Assembly: GCA_903871335.1 (NCBI GenBank)
Contig: CAIQGE010000032.1
Span: 1-61,068, forward strand
DNA: 61,068 nt
Direction of reading: 5' to 3'
From: an uncultured Actinomycetes bacterium
Lineage (GTDB): Bacteria; Actinomycetota; Acidimicrobiia; Acidimicrobiales; RAAP-2
A model generated the notes under the pieces. That model had not been told where the DNA came from. It did not search any database and saw only the letters and a program-made list of their open reading frames with translations. The translations under genes were made by a program, and so were the position numbers. This document shows positions 7,478 through 15,612 of this stretch, in pieces (position 1 is the first letter of the stretch; every line of letters starts with the position of its first letter).

Positions 7478-7669
7478 ACCACACCGGCGACTTCCATCGC
7501 GGGTTTTCGGCCCAAGTACAATGCGACCAGCGATCCGCCTCATCTCCTAGCGATTAAAGACACGCCGGTGGTAAGATTGAGTGGTGAATGAGTCACGTTG
7601 CTTCGCCGCCGCAAGAAAATCGTGGCTGAAGCCACTCCGCAGAACTTCTTTTAGGAAGATGCCACGAGA

Positions 7670-8209
7670 GTGATCTCCCGCTGGTTGAGGCGTGCTTGGT
7701 TTGCCACTTGCGGCCTACTTGGGCTGGCCACCTTCTACGTTGTCGGTGCCCAGTTTCTCGGGATGACAGCCATTCGCAGTGCGACCTGGATGGCCCTTGT
7801 TCCCTTCGCTGCCAACTTCGCAATTTTCCCATTTGCGGGTTTTGTCGGCTTCGCCATTGCTAAGTCGAACCATCCCGAGAAGTATGCACGCAAGGTCGAT
7901 CGGAGGTCGATCCCGATGAGATATCGCATTGTGCTGTTTAATGTGGTGCTTGACCGACGAGACGTCGAACTCGATCGCTACCTCCCAAACTCGAAGGTCT
8001 ATCTGGTGGCGTTCGCAGCATGGGCAGCCATTGGTCTCCTCAGCTACGTGACCTCTTCCGTGGCAGAGGCTGGCGTGCCGAAGTACCTGCAGCGATTCTC
8101 TGAGTACGCGCCTGCGTTCGCGGCAACAGCGGCCGCCTTCTTGACCCTCGCGCTGATGTTTTTCAAGGCCGGGAGAGTCTGGTTGGGCGAGGCTCGAGAG
8201 AAGGGTTGA
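7670..8209 (+). CDS. Hypothetical membrane protein (parent of inverted duplicate)
   Basis: This 179-residue protein has about four predicted membrane segments (about 8-28, 38-60, 105-125 and 145-166) separated by a basic loop with KYARKVDRRS. I do not recognise the family. The GTG at 7670 has only a distant AGGAAG upstream, so the start is uncertain. The last 54 codons and the 41 bases after the stop are duplicated in inverted orientation at 9251-9453. The gene is lower in GC than the chromosomal genes to the right, in keeping with acquired DNA beside the integrase. Confidence 0.5.
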   Translation: MISRWLRRAWFATCGLLGLATFYVVGAQFLGMTAIRSATWMALVPFAANFAIFPFAGFVGFAIAKSNHPEKYARKVDRRSIPMRYRIVLFNVVLDRRDVELDRYLPNSKVYLVAFAAWAAIGLLSYVTSSVAEAGVPKYLQRFSEYAPAFAATAAAFLTLALMFFKAGRVWLGEAREKG

Positions 8210-8250
8210 TGAGTGGGAGGGTGGGAATGTCCAGGTGTCGCATTGACGGC
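8048..8250 (+). repeat. Arm A of a 203-bp imperfect inverted repeat
   Basis: Aligned by eye against the reverse complement of 9251-9453, this segment has about 20 differences in 203 bases and no gaps, so the copies are roughly 90 percent identical. It covers the 3' end of the membrane protein gene plus 41 bases after its stop. The arms are separated by exactly 1,000 bases that contain one complete gene. Confidence 0.85.
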
Positions 8251-8528
8251 GATCACGGTGGAGAGCCCACTTTCGATCTTGAGGAACTCAGCTTTAGAGT
8301 GACGAGCATGCAGGACCCGTCTTCACCAGCAGTGATTCGGTCATCGGTCTTGCTCCGGATGTGGCTGGCAGTTTTCTGGCTCTTCGGAAATGAGCGGGGT
8401 CTGGTGGTCTGACCACGTTCATGCTCGCAATAGTTGACTGCACCTACAGGCACTTCCGCCATACCTTTGTCGCGCGCGCCTCATGACGCACGCTTGACAA
8501 TATCTACGGCGGATGCCAGAGTTCGGCG
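8251..8528. other. Intergenic stretch without a recognised gene
   Basis: No reading frame here looks coding. The only notable signal is TTGACA at 8494-8499, a good -35 hexamer upstream of the next gene, but without a clear -10 at the correct distance. The stretch lies between the two arms of the inverted repeat. Confidence 0.4.
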
Positions 8529-9233
8529 GTGGAGGGAACCGCTTTCGACACACAAGACTTGTCGTCGTCCCCCGACATCAGACCCCTGAGATCAGAGCGA
8601 GAACGGTCCGGTGTTCCAGCGAAACTCGGATGGTTTGCCGCTGGTGCACTCGCCCTCGCGGTCGTCTTGATCGGCGCTGCGCTGCTGGAGCACAGCTCGA
8701 GTACGAGCCGTGCGGTTCCTGCCCTTACCCCTAGCGATGTGCTCCCGGGCTCTCAGGCCTACTTGTTCACCACGCTCTCAGCGACGAAACCCGGTGATGC
8801 CCCTGGTGTACTTTCCAATGATCCGACCGGTTCATGCGGCATCATCTGGCACCTACCTTCCGGCGACATGCCGCTTCACTTAGTCGTCGTCCAGCCGATG
8901 AAAGTGAGTGCGTCGTCAGCCGTGACTGTCACGCGGCTTTCGCTCGGCTTGGACGATGGGCCGTCAGCGATCGGCCCTGCTGGACATGGTGGCGCCCAGA
9001 CGTTCCCCGCCAGCTGGTCCTTTGCGCTCAAATACCGGGCCCGACCCGGGGCCATCTTCGCGGCGTATGCGCGCGTCGACCTCCGCAGCAGCTGGTGGCG
9101 GCCGGGCTCGTACGACGTGCTGAGGACCCTCTCCGTGACCTACACGCTTGATGGCCAGTCGCACACAATCCCAGTCCCACTCGGCCGCCCGGCCTGTATC
9201 GGCAAGCCGGACACTCGACCATCGACCTCTTAG
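8529..9233 (+). CDS. Hypothetical single-span membrane protein
   Basis: This 234-residue protein has a polar, charged N-terminus of about 32 residues, one membrane segment (about 33-54, GWFAAGALALAVVLIGAALL) and an exported domain of about 175 residues with two cysteines (in GSCGIIW and PACIGK). The exported part has alternating hydrophobic beta-strand-like pattern and resembles small secreted actinobacterial domains. I cannot name a family. The GTG start is moderately supported. The gene is enclosed by the arms of the inverted repeat and could be cargo. Confidence 0.5.
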   Translation: MEGTAFDTQDLSSSPDIRPLRSERERSGVPAKLGWFAAGALALAVVLIGAALLEHSSSTSRAVPALTPSDVLPGSQAYLFTTLSATKPGDAPGVLSNDPTGSCGIIWHLPSGDMPLHLVVVQPMKVSASSAVTVTRLSLGLDDGPSAIGPAGHGGAQTFPASWSFALKYRARPGAIFAAYARVDLRSSWWRPGSYDVLRTLSVTYTLDGQSHTIPVPLGRPACIGKPDTRPSTS

Positions 9234-9250
9234 TCCGAACCGTCACCAAC

Positions 9251-9453
9251 CGCCGGGAGTGCGACACCTGAACATCCCCTCCCTGCCACTCATCAACCCT
9301 TCTCTCGAGCCTCGCCCAACCAGACTCTCCCGGCATTGAAAACCATCAGCCCTCAGGTCAAGAAGGCGGCCGCTATGGCCGCGAACGCAGCTGCGTACTC
9401 AGAGAATCGCTGCAGGTACTTCGGCACGCCAGCCTCTGCCACGGCGGAGGTAA
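9251..9453 (-). pseudogene. Inverted duplicate fragment of the 7670-8209 membrane gene
   Basis: Read on the minus strand, this fragment encodes VAEAGVPKYLQRFSEY, as in the C-terminus of the protein encoded at 7670-8209. It then meets an in-frame TGA where the parent has Leu, and continues with AGRVWLGEAREKG and the same stop. The first 125 codons of the parent are missing. The copy ends 16 bases before the ISL3 transposase tail at 9470, suggesting that duplication or truncation was associated with that insertion sequence. Confidence 0.8.
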
Positions 9454-9469
9454 CGAGGGACTTCGGACT

Positions 9470-9735
9470 TCAGCGTGGTGTGATCGTCGCGAGTAGATCC
9501 CAGTTGGGCTTTCCGGCGCAAAGCAACGCGCGGATTCGATAGTTCGTGAAGGACCGAAACCCGAACGCGACTCGCTTCACTCGCGTGGCGAGGTTATTCA
9601 TTGACTCCGTTGGTCCGTTGGTGATGTGCAGCTTGTGCCACGCAATGATCTGATCTCGCCAACAATGCGCGAAGCCATCGTCGCAATACGCTCTCCTCGT
9701 GAACTCCATCAAGGTCTTCGTGAACAGCCCGTCAG
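9470..9735 (-). pseudogene. ISL3-family transposase C-terminal fragment
   Basis: The minus strand encodes about 88 residues including ITNGPTESMNNLATRVKR, AFGFRSFTNYRIRALL and AGKPNWDLLATITPR before a TGA. This is the conserved C-terminus of ISL3-family DDE transposases, with the catalytic glutamate in the NGPTES motif. The rest of the transposase (first two catalytic Asp residues and zinc-ribbon start) is missing. The fragment has no internal stop but cannot be active. Its upstream end is overlapped by the plus-strand gene that follows. Confidence 0.85.
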
Positions 9736-10340
9736 ACATTGCTGGCTACCTGGTTGCTGGAGCAACCTTCGTACTCGCGGTCGTTACTGCAATCGTCATG
9801 TGGCAGAACCGGGGCATCGTTCGTTCTGCCAACCGGGAGGCAAAGGCAGCGGAAGATCTCGCGATCGAGACGCGCAATGACCGCGACTACCGGTGGCGTC
9901 CGCAGCTCGAAGTAATGAGATACGACGGGCCGCTGGAAAACCGGTGGACGATTGGTATCCGCAACACCGTAGATGCAGTGGCCATCCGAACAGTGGTGCT
10001 CGTGCGAGACCAGTCTTCGTCTGCCTGGGGATTCTTCGTGGTTGGAAACGTGACACAGGCTGATGGCGTCCGTACCAGCCAAGTCGGCTTCTGGGAGTTC
10101 GGTGGAACTATTGCCGCAATGTTCGACGGATTCGCGAACTGTCCGCAGTCCCATGTGGTCGAGGTTGTCATGGTGTGCAGCGATGTCCTTGGCAGGCGAA
10201 TGCGATTCGGCTACGCGGTTCCCAAGACGAGTCTGCCGACGACTACCCCGACCGGAGTGCTTCTAGGACCAGAGATCGAACCGCGAAAAGCGACGGTACG
10301 ACCTCCTTGGGTAGACCAACCTCGGATCTGGGGCATCTAG
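9699..10340 (+). CDS. Hypothetical membrane-anchored protein, N-terminus overlapping an IS remnant
   Basis: This protein of 213 residues (206 if it starts at GTG 9720) has one N-terminal membrane segment (about 12-33, IAGYLVAGATFVLAVVTAIVMW), a basic/acidic helical linker with RSANREAKAAEDLAIETRNDR, and a soluble domain rich in beta-strand patterns (WRPQLEVMRYDG, WTIGIRNTVDAVAIRTVVLV). Its layout recalls small inner-membrane proteins with a short coiled coil near the membrane, but I recognise no family. The first 10 or so codons are antisense to the ISL3 fragment, so the start may have been recruited from insertion-sequence DNA, or the true start is downstream. Confidence 0.5.
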   Translation: MNSIKVFVNSPSDIAGYLVAGATFVLAVVTAIVMWQNRGIVRSANREAKAAEDLAIETRNDRDYRWRPQLEVMRYDGPLENRWTIGIRNTVDAVAIRTVVLVRDQSSSAWGFFVVGNVTQADGVRTSQVGFWEFGGTIAAMFDGFANCPQSHVVEVVMVCSDVLGRRMRFGYAVPKTSLPTTTPTGVLLGPEIEPRKATVRPPWVDQPRIWGI

Positions 10341-10508
10341 CGTGGGGTACTCAGATCACAGTACGCTGCGAAATAATGTGAGTTTTCAGTGCCATTTATC
10401 GACTATTTGTTGCTGAAGAGCGCTTGTCTGCGCGAATAGTCGACTTTGACGAGCCTATGCACGACGCATCTGATCAGGGTTTATTCGGCAAGGCTCTGCG
10501 GCAAGGGC

Positions 10509-10533
10509 GTTGGTTTGAATCCCGCCTTCGCCA
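10509..10533 (+). other. tRNA 3'-end-like fragment, possible attachment-site relic
   Basis: GTTGG-TTTGAAT-CCCGC forms a T-arm with one mismatch and one G-U pair, followed by CTTCGCC as a possible acceptor strand and A as discriminator. I could not find a matching GGCGAAG 5' acceptor strand upstream, so this is not a complete tRNA. Integrating elements often carry or leave behind the 3' end of a tRNA gene, which is the likeliest explanation. Confidence 0.35.
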
Positions 10534-10611
10534 CTATTTCGAGTCAAAGAACCCGTCGATTAGCGACGTGGGAGATACCGAGGCACTCAAGCCAAATCGG
10601 GACTTCGGAAA

Positions 10612-10672
10612 CTAGCGGGGTGTGATGGTCTTGAGCAGTGACCAGTTGGGCCTGCCGGCGTAGAGCTAGCAG
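10612..10672 (-). pseudogene. Second ISL3 transposase tail
   Basis: The minus strand reads [17 protein letters not shown] followed by TAG, parallel to AGKPNWDLLATITPR at the end of the larger fragment at 9470. A stop codon immediately precedes the Leu, so only about 17 codons remain recognisable. The two tails lie in the same orientation about 1.1 kb apart and differ enough to be separate, diverged copies. Confidence 0.75.
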
Positions 10673-10803
10673 TCTTGCCGTTCGTGGGGACCACTTTTGG
10701 GCGGTCCGTGGGCGGTCCAGCTCCAAAAAAGTAACCGTTTGGGCGGTTATGGGCGTTTCATGCAGGACACCTACGGTCACTTGCGGCAATGCCAGGAAAC
10801 TTC

Positions 10804-10829
10804 AAAACCCTTGCAAATACTGGGGTTTC
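10804..10829 (-). terminator. Hairpin downstream of tRNA-Gly
   Basis: On the minus strand, AAACCC and GGGTTT arms of 6 bp (10823-10828 and 10805-10810) flank a 12-base loop, followed by further T residues. It begins 18 bases past the tRNA 3' end and probably terminates its transcript. The loop is long, so confidence is moderate. Confidence 0.45.
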
Positions 10830-10845
10830 GGCATTATAACCAGAG

Positions 10846-10916
10846 AGCGGGCGACGGGAATCGAACCCGCGTTCTCAGCTTGGGAAGCTGATGTTCTGCC
10901 GCTGAACTACGCCCGC
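10846..10916 (-). tRNA. tRNA-Gly (anticodon CCC)
   Basis: This is a complete 71-nt cloverleaf on the minus strand. The acceptor stem GCGGGCG pairs perfectly with CGCCCGC, the D stem is GTTC/GAAC, the anticodon stem TCAGC/GCTGA encloses loop TTCCCAA (anticodon CCC), and the T arm is GCGGG-TTCGATT-CCCGT. The discriminator base is U, as is usual for bacterial tRNA-Gly. CCA is not encoded. Its 3' end faces the accessory region, making it the plausible integration site for one or more elements to the left. Confidence 0.95.
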
Positions 10917-11021
10917 GCAGGGACCATGGTAGTCGGGTGCTTGCTGGCTGACTGGTGCCAAAGATTCCTTGAAGATTGGTCCGCGGAGACGGGGGTTACC
11001 AACGAGTATCGTTTCTTCGTC

Positions 11022-11600
11022 ATGGTCCTTTCCGATCGCTCCATCAAAGAGGCTCTCGACGCCGGTCGCATCATCATCGATCCTCTGGGCGATGACTGCA
11101 TTCAGCCGTCGTCCGTGGACCTCCACATTGACCAGTACTTCCGGGTTTTCCGCAACCACACCCAGCGGGTGATTGACGTTCGCGAAGATCAGGAAGACCT
11201 CACCGAATTGGTGGACGTGGGTTCCGAAAATCCCTTAATTCTCCACCCGGGTGAGTTCTTGCTCGGCTCGACAATCGAGCGCGTCGCCCTTCCGGCCGAC
11301 TTGGTCGCGCGACTCGAGGGCAAGAGTTCGCTCGGACGTTTGGGTCTCCTTATTCACTCGACCGCCGGATTCGTCGATGCGGGTTGGGACGGACACTTGA
11401 CGCTGGAACTTTCCAATGTCGCGAACCTACCGATCACCCTGTACCCGGGAATGAAGATTGGTCAAATCAGTTTCTTCGAGATGACCACACCCGCCGACCG
11501 CCCCTACGGAGCGGCCGGACTGGGTTCGAAGTACCGGGGCCAGCGCGGTCCCACACCAAGTCGTTACGCCGAGAATTTCCGGAAGCCGACCGCGTCCTAG
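11022..11600 (+). CDS. dcd: dCTP deaminase
   Basis: This 192-residue enzyme converts dCTP to dUTP. In actinobacteria many such enzymes are bifunctional and also hydrolyse dUTP to dUMP, feeding thymidylate synthesis. The start [15 protein letters not shown] is typical, and the conserved [39 protein letters not shown] (with the catalytic Glu) and GMKIGQISF motifs are all present at full family length. ATG 11022 was chosen because the longer upstream frame runs through the tRNA-Gly gene and is not protein. The gene lies 105 bases from, and divergent to, the tRNA. Confidence 0.95.
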   Translation: MVLSDRSIKEALDAGRIIIDPLGDDCIQPSSVDLHIDQYFRVFRNHTQRVIDVREDQEDLTELVDVGSENPLILHPGEFLLGSTIERVALPADLVARLEGKSSLGRLGLLIHSTAGFVDAGWDGHLTLELSNVANLPITLYPGMKIGQISFFEMTTPADRPYGAAGLGSKYRGQRGPTPSRYAENFRKPTAS

Positions 11601-11636
11601 GGACGAGGGCAGCGACCGAGACCATTAGGAGGATCA

Positions 11637-13706
11637 GTGCTGGCACGCATCATCTTGGGGCTGGGGATCACGATCGTGTGTTTCGCGATCGCCGGTCGTC
11701 GTTTCTTCTGGCTGTCGAAGTTGATTCGCAGCGGTCAGCCCGCCCCGCGACGTTGGCAGGGATTCCGCAAGCCGGCCGAGGCCGAACTGGTCGAAGTCGC
11801 CGGCCAGCGCAAGCTCCTTCGCTGGACGGTGCCGGGCCTCGCGCACTTCTTCACCATGTGGGGATTTACCGTTCTTATGACCACGATCATCGAGGCGTAC
11901 GGCGCCCTCTTTAGTCGTGACTTCCACATTCCGCTGATCGGCACCGACAACTGGCTGGCTTTCGTCGAAGACTTCTTCGCGACCGCGGTGCTCGTGTCGC
12001 TCATCGTCTTTTCCATCATTCGCTTGAAGAACGCGCCGTCGAAGAAGGACCGCGCCAGTCGCTTCTATGGCAGCCACACCGGAGCCGCGTGGTTGGTTCT
12101 CTTCATGATCTCGATGGTGATCATCACGCTGCTCGTCTACCGCGCGGCACAGATCAACACCGGTCACTTCCCCTTTGGACAGTCGAAGTGGGCCTTCTCC
12201 AGCCACCTCGTCGCTACCTGGCTCCAGCCGCTCGGCACCGGTGTCAACTCTGTGCTCGAGGCCGTCTTCCTGATCGCCAACGTCGGCGTGATTGCGGGTT
12301 TCTTGGTCTTCGTGTCGTACTCGAAGCACCTTCACATCTTCTTGGCGCCCATCAACGTTGGTGCTTCGCGTCGTCCCCGTGCCTTGGGTGGTCTCGACAA
12401 GACCCCCGACATGGACATGGAGAACGTCACCGAGGACACGGTCTTTGGAGTGGGCAAGGTGGACGACTTCACGTGGAAGCAGATGCTCGACTTTGCGACG
12501 TGCACCGAGTGTGGGCGTTGCCAGTCGGTGTGCCCGGCGTGGAACACGGGCAAGCCCCTCAGCCCGAAGCTCCTCATCATGGGTCTGCGCGACAACATGT
12601 TCGCTTCGGCCGACCGCTTGTTGTCCGGGGAGTCCAGTGCTGACGTGGAGACGCTCGTTCCCTCGGTCATTGACCCCGACGTTCTGTGGAGCTGCACCAC
12701 CTGCGGAAGCTGCGTGGAGCAGTGCCCGGTGGACATCGAGCACGTGGACGCGATCATCGACATGCGTCGTTACGAAGTCTTGATGGAGTCCCGCTTCCCG
12801 ACTGAAGCCAGTCTGTTGCTTCGCAACATGGAAAACCAGGGCGACCCGTGGGGTCTCGGTCAGGCCAAGCGGGGCGACTGGATCGCGGCCATGGACTTCG
12901 AGATTCCGGTTATCGAGGACACTATTCCCGAGGACGTGGAGTACCTCTACTGGGTTGGTTGTGCTGGATCACTCGACGAGCGTGGCCGCAAGCAGGTGGA
13001 ATCGACCGCCCGCATGCTGCACCGCGCGAACGTCAAGTTCGCTGTGCTCGGACCGCGTGAGAGTTGCACGGGTGATCCCGCGCGCCGTATGGGTAACGAG
13101 TACTTGTTCCAGGAGATGGCCAAGGCCAACATCGAAACGTTGAACTCCGTGGGCGCGAAGAAGATTGTCGCGAGCTGCCCGCACTGCTTCAATACCATGA
13201 AGAACGAGTACCCGAGCCTCGGTGGTAACTACGAAGTGATCCATCACGCCGAACTCCTGAGCCACCTCGTGGCAACAGGTCGCTTGACGCCGGGTGTTGG
13301 ATACAAGGGCACCGTCACCTACCACGACCCTTGCTACCTCGGTCGTCACAACCGCGTGTTCGATGAGCCGCGCAACGTGCTCGACGCCATTCCGGGCGTG
13401 ACCCAAGTCGAAATGGGTCGCTGCCGCGAAAAAGGCTTCTGTTGTGGTGCCGGCGGCGCGCGCATGTGGATGGAAGAGAACATCGGCAAGCGCGTGAACA
13501 TGGACCGCACCGAAGAAGCTCTCGGCACCGGGGCGGACATCGTGTCGACGGCGTGTCCGTTCTGCATGATCATGATCGACGACGCGGTCAAGGCCAACGG
13601 CAAGGGCGACGAAGTGTCGGTGATGGACATTTCCCAGGTCGTCGAGCGCTCACTGCTCGAGCCGACTGGCTCGGCGCCGAGTTCGGGTACCACCTCGGCC
13701 GAGTAA
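11637..13706 (+). CDS. EtfD-like membrane Fe-S oxidoreductase (heterodisulfide-reductase-related)
   Basis: This 689-residue protein has about six membrane helices in residues 1-245, then two ferredoxin-type 4Fe-4S motifs ([12 protein letters not shown] at about 288 and [12 protein letters not shown] at about 352). Two CCG-type cysteine domains follow (SCPHCFNT and [11 protein letters not shown], with CPFCM near the end). The layout matches the membrane ETF dehydrogenase (EtfD, mycobacterial Rv0338c type), which passes electrons from fatty-acid beta-oxidation through EtfAB to the quinone pool. GTG 11637 is preceded by TAGGAGGA at 11626-11633. It starts 36 bases after dcd, so the two may share a transcript. 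EtfAB is not in the window. Confidence 0.85.
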   Translation: MLARIILGLGITIVCFAIAGRRFFWLSKLIRSGQPAPRRWQGFRKPAEAELVEVAGQRKLLRWTVPGLAHFFTMWGFTVLMTTIIEAYGALFSRDFHIPLIGTDNWLAFVEDFFATAVLVSLIVFSIIRLKNAPSKKDRASRFYGSHTGAAWLVLFMISMVIITLLVYRAAQINTGHFPFGQSKWAFSSHLVATWLQPLGTGVNSVLEAVFLIANVGVIAGFLVFVSYSKHLHIFLAPINVGASRRPRALGGLDKTPDMDMENVTEDTVFGVGKVDDFTWKQMLDFATCTECGRCQSVCPAWNTGKPLSPKLLIMGLRDNMFASADRLLSGESSADVETLVPSVIDPDVLWSCTTCGSCVEQCPVDIEHVDAIIDMRRYEVLMESRFPTEASLLLRNMENQGDPWGLGQAKRGDWIAAMDFEIPVIEDTIPEDVEYLYWVGCAGSLDERGRKQVESTARMLHRANVKFAVLGPRESCTGDPARRMGNEYLFQEMAKANIETLNSVGAKKIVASCPHCFNTMKNEYPSLGGNYEVIHHAELLSHLVATGRLTPGVGYKGTVTYHDPCYLGRHNRVFDEPRNVLDAIPGVTQVEMGRCREKGFCCGAGGARMWMEENIGKRVNMDRTEEALGTGADIVSTACPFCMIMIDDAVKANGKGDEVSVMDISQVVERSLLEPTGSAPSSGTTSAE

Positions 13707-13728
13707 TTCGGGGCTAGTTCACAGTCCC

Positions 13729-13755
13729 GAAACACACCGCTAACCGTGACGTAAC
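13729..13755 (+). promoter_or_regulatory. Possible GlnR binding array upstream of amt
   Basis: GAAAC, CTAAC and GTAAC follow each other with exactly six bases between them (13729-13733, 13740-13744, 13751-13755), an 11-bp period. The actinobacterial nitrogen regulator GlnR binds alternating gTnAc and GaAAc half-sites with N6 spacers. Two of the three half-sites here match perfectly or nearly. The location, about 75 bases before the amt start, is where such a site would be expected. Confidence 0.45.
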
Positions 13756-13770
13756 GGAGGCGGACGACAC

Positions 13771-13792
13771 TGACCACAGTCAACTGAGGTCA
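13771..13792. promoter_or_regulatory. 22-bp palindrome in the amt leader
   Basis: TGACCACAGT and ACTGAGGTCA form an inverted repeat with one mismatch around a CA centre. The near absence of a loop suggests a protein-binding operator more than an RNA hairpin. It lies 38 bases upstream of the amt start codon. Confidence 0.35.
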
Positions 13793-13830
13793 GCGCCGCC
13801 CTCGCCAATGCATCACGGAAAGGAGTGGCG

Positions 13831-15234
13831 GTGATCCTTGCAGCCACGTCGTACGCACCATATCCAAACTGGCTGAATCCAGGTGACAACACCTGGCAGA
13901 TGGTTTCGGCAACTTTGGTGGGTCTCATGAGTATCCCCGCGCTCGCCATTCTCTATGGCGGGCTCGTCCAGAAGAAGTGGATCGTCAACACCATGTTGAT
14001 GGTCTTCGCTGGTTTCAGCGTGACGCTGTTGGTCTGGATGGCCTGGGGCTACAACCTCGCCTTCGGTCCGCAAGCGCACTTGGGTGCGACCGGATCTTTC
14101 TGGTCGGGGTTCATCGGCATTCCTCACAACCTGTTCAAGCCCTTTAGCGAGCAAGCACAGGCGGTGTCGGGAGCCAACACACTGATCCCGTTCCACTTCC
14201 CAACGGCCACTCTGGCGTACTTCCAGTTCGTGTTCGCCGCCATCACCCCGCTCCTGTTCCTCGGTGGCCTCGTCGGTCGCCTGAAGTTCAAGGCGTGGTT
14301 GTTGATCGTGCCGCTGTGGATCACTTTCGTGTACTGCATCAATGCCGCACTCCTTTGGGGTGGCGGATTCTTCGCCCAGAAGGGTGCCGTTGACTACTCC
14401 GGTGGTTACGTGATTCACCTGTCCGCTGGCGTGGCCGCCTTCGTTGGCGCCGCGATTGTCGGTCCCCGTCTCAAGCGCGACCGCACCTCAGTGCCGTCGA
14501 ACATGATGATGGTGGCCATTGGTGCGGGTCTCTTGTGGATGGGCTGGAACGGCTTCAACGGTGGTGACCCCTTCTACGCGGGTGCCGACGCGGCCTCCGC
14601 CGTGCTCAACACCAATGTCGCCACGGCGACTGGTGTGTTGGCCTGGCTCGCGCTCGACATGCTGTTCTCGAAGCACAAGAAGCCCACGTTCTTGGGTGCG
14701 CTCAACGGAATGCTCTGTGGTCTCGTGGCCATTACGCCCTCAGCGGGCTGGGTGAACGGCCTCGGCGCGATTCTCGTTGGATTGACGGCGTCGTCCATTG
14801 TCTGGGTGGCCTGGAACTTCCTGAGCAAGGTTCGTCCGTTCTCCAAGGTGGATGACGCGTTCGGTGTGGTCTACACGCACGGCATCGCCGGTCTCGTCGG
14901 TGGTCTGTTGGTCGGCATCCTGGCCGACCCGGGCATGATCCAGTACGGCTCGGCGGGCAAGAACTACCACGGAAGCTCCATTTTCTCGGTCGGCGGTGTG
15001 CTCTACACGCACAGCTGGCACCAGGAGTGGGAGCAGTTCCTCGCCGCCGCGTGGATCATCATCTTCACGGCGGTCGCGACGGCCATCATCTTCTACCTGG
15101 TCAAGTTCGTGCTGCGCGGTCTACGTGAACCCGACGCGGTGCTCGAGGTCGGTGACCTCGCGATCCACGATGAAGAGGCCTTCCCGTCCGAAACCTTCTC
15201 CGAGCGGATTACGTCCCTCTCGGCTAAGAACTGA
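13831..15234 (+). CDS. amt: Ammonium transporter Amt
   Basis: This 467-residue polytopic protein of about 11 membrane helices conducts ammonium or ammonia across the membrane under nitrogen limitation. Characteristic Amt sequences include MSIPALAILYGGLVQKK, GYNLAFG, the two pore histidines in VIHLSAG and YTHGIAGL, and WNGFNGG. AAAGGAG at 13819-13825 gives proper spacing to GTG 13831, so that start is preferred to the in-frame GTG at 13825, which overlaps the ribosome binding site. The C-terminal tail (REPDAVLEVGDLAIHDEEAF) is the cytoplasmic region that contacts PII. The glnK gene follows after 23 bases. Confidence 0.95.
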   Translation: MILAATSYAPYPNWLNPGDNTWQMVSATLVGLMSIPALAILYGGLVQKKWIVNTMLMVFAGFSVTLLVWMAWGYNLAFGPQAHLGATGSFWSGFIGIPHNLFKPFSEQAQAVSGANTLIPFHFPTATLAYFQFVFAAITPLLFLGGLVGRLKFKAWLLIVPLWITFVYCINAALLWGGGFFAQKGAVDYSGGYVIHLSAGVAAFVGAAIVGPRLKRDRTSVPSNMMMVAIGAGLLWMGWNGFNGGDPFYAGADAASAVLNTNVATATGVLAWLALDMLFSKHKKPTFLGALNGMLCGLVAITPSAGWVNGLGAILVGLTASSIVWVAWNFLSKVRPFSKVDDAFGVVYTHGIAGLVGGLLVGILADPGMIQYGSAGKNYHGSSIFSVGGVLYTHSWHQEWEQFLAAAWIIIFTAVATAIIFYLVKFVLRGLREPDAVLEVGDLAIHDEEAFPSETFSERITSLSAKN

Positions 15235-15239
15235 ACTAG

Positions 15240-15596
<357 letters not shown>

Positions 15597-15612
15597 CGCT
15601 CGACCCTTCGCC

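Larger units (their letters stand above)
10341..10845. other. Non-coding debris between the accessory genes and tRNA-Gly
   Basis: No convincing gene is seen in these 505 bases. They contain a fragment like the 3' end of a tRNA at 10509-10533, a second ISL3 transposase tail at 10612-10672, and a short frame around 10758-10780 reading MQDTYGHL, like the active-site end of a tyrosine recombinase. A terminator-like hairpin follows tRNA-Gly at 10804-10829. These look like leftovers of successive integrations next to the tRNA gene. Confidence 0.5.

Noticed and set aside
7622-7635. GTGGCT-GA-AGCCAC repeat after the integrase gene as its terminator or an attachment site
   Set aside because: It is 145 bases beyond the stop, has only a 2-base centre and only a loose T-rich stretch 12 bases later; no matching tRNA sequence was found to support an attachment site.
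7478-7669. Attachment site directly after int
   Set aside because: No segment here matches the 3' end of tRNA-Gly or the tRNA-like fragment at 10509, so no att site can be assigned.
10638-11021. N-terminal extension of dcd running through tRNA-Gly
   Set aside because: The extension reads through the tRNA gene (giving the familiar GDGNRTRV artefact) and intergenic DNA; the conserved dCTP deaminase start is at 11022.
11634-12743. A long minus-strand frame opposite the EtfD-like gene
   Set aside because: The sense strand carries Fe-S motifs and membrane helices of a known family; the antisense frame is rich in His, Glu, Arg and Val with no recognisable domain.
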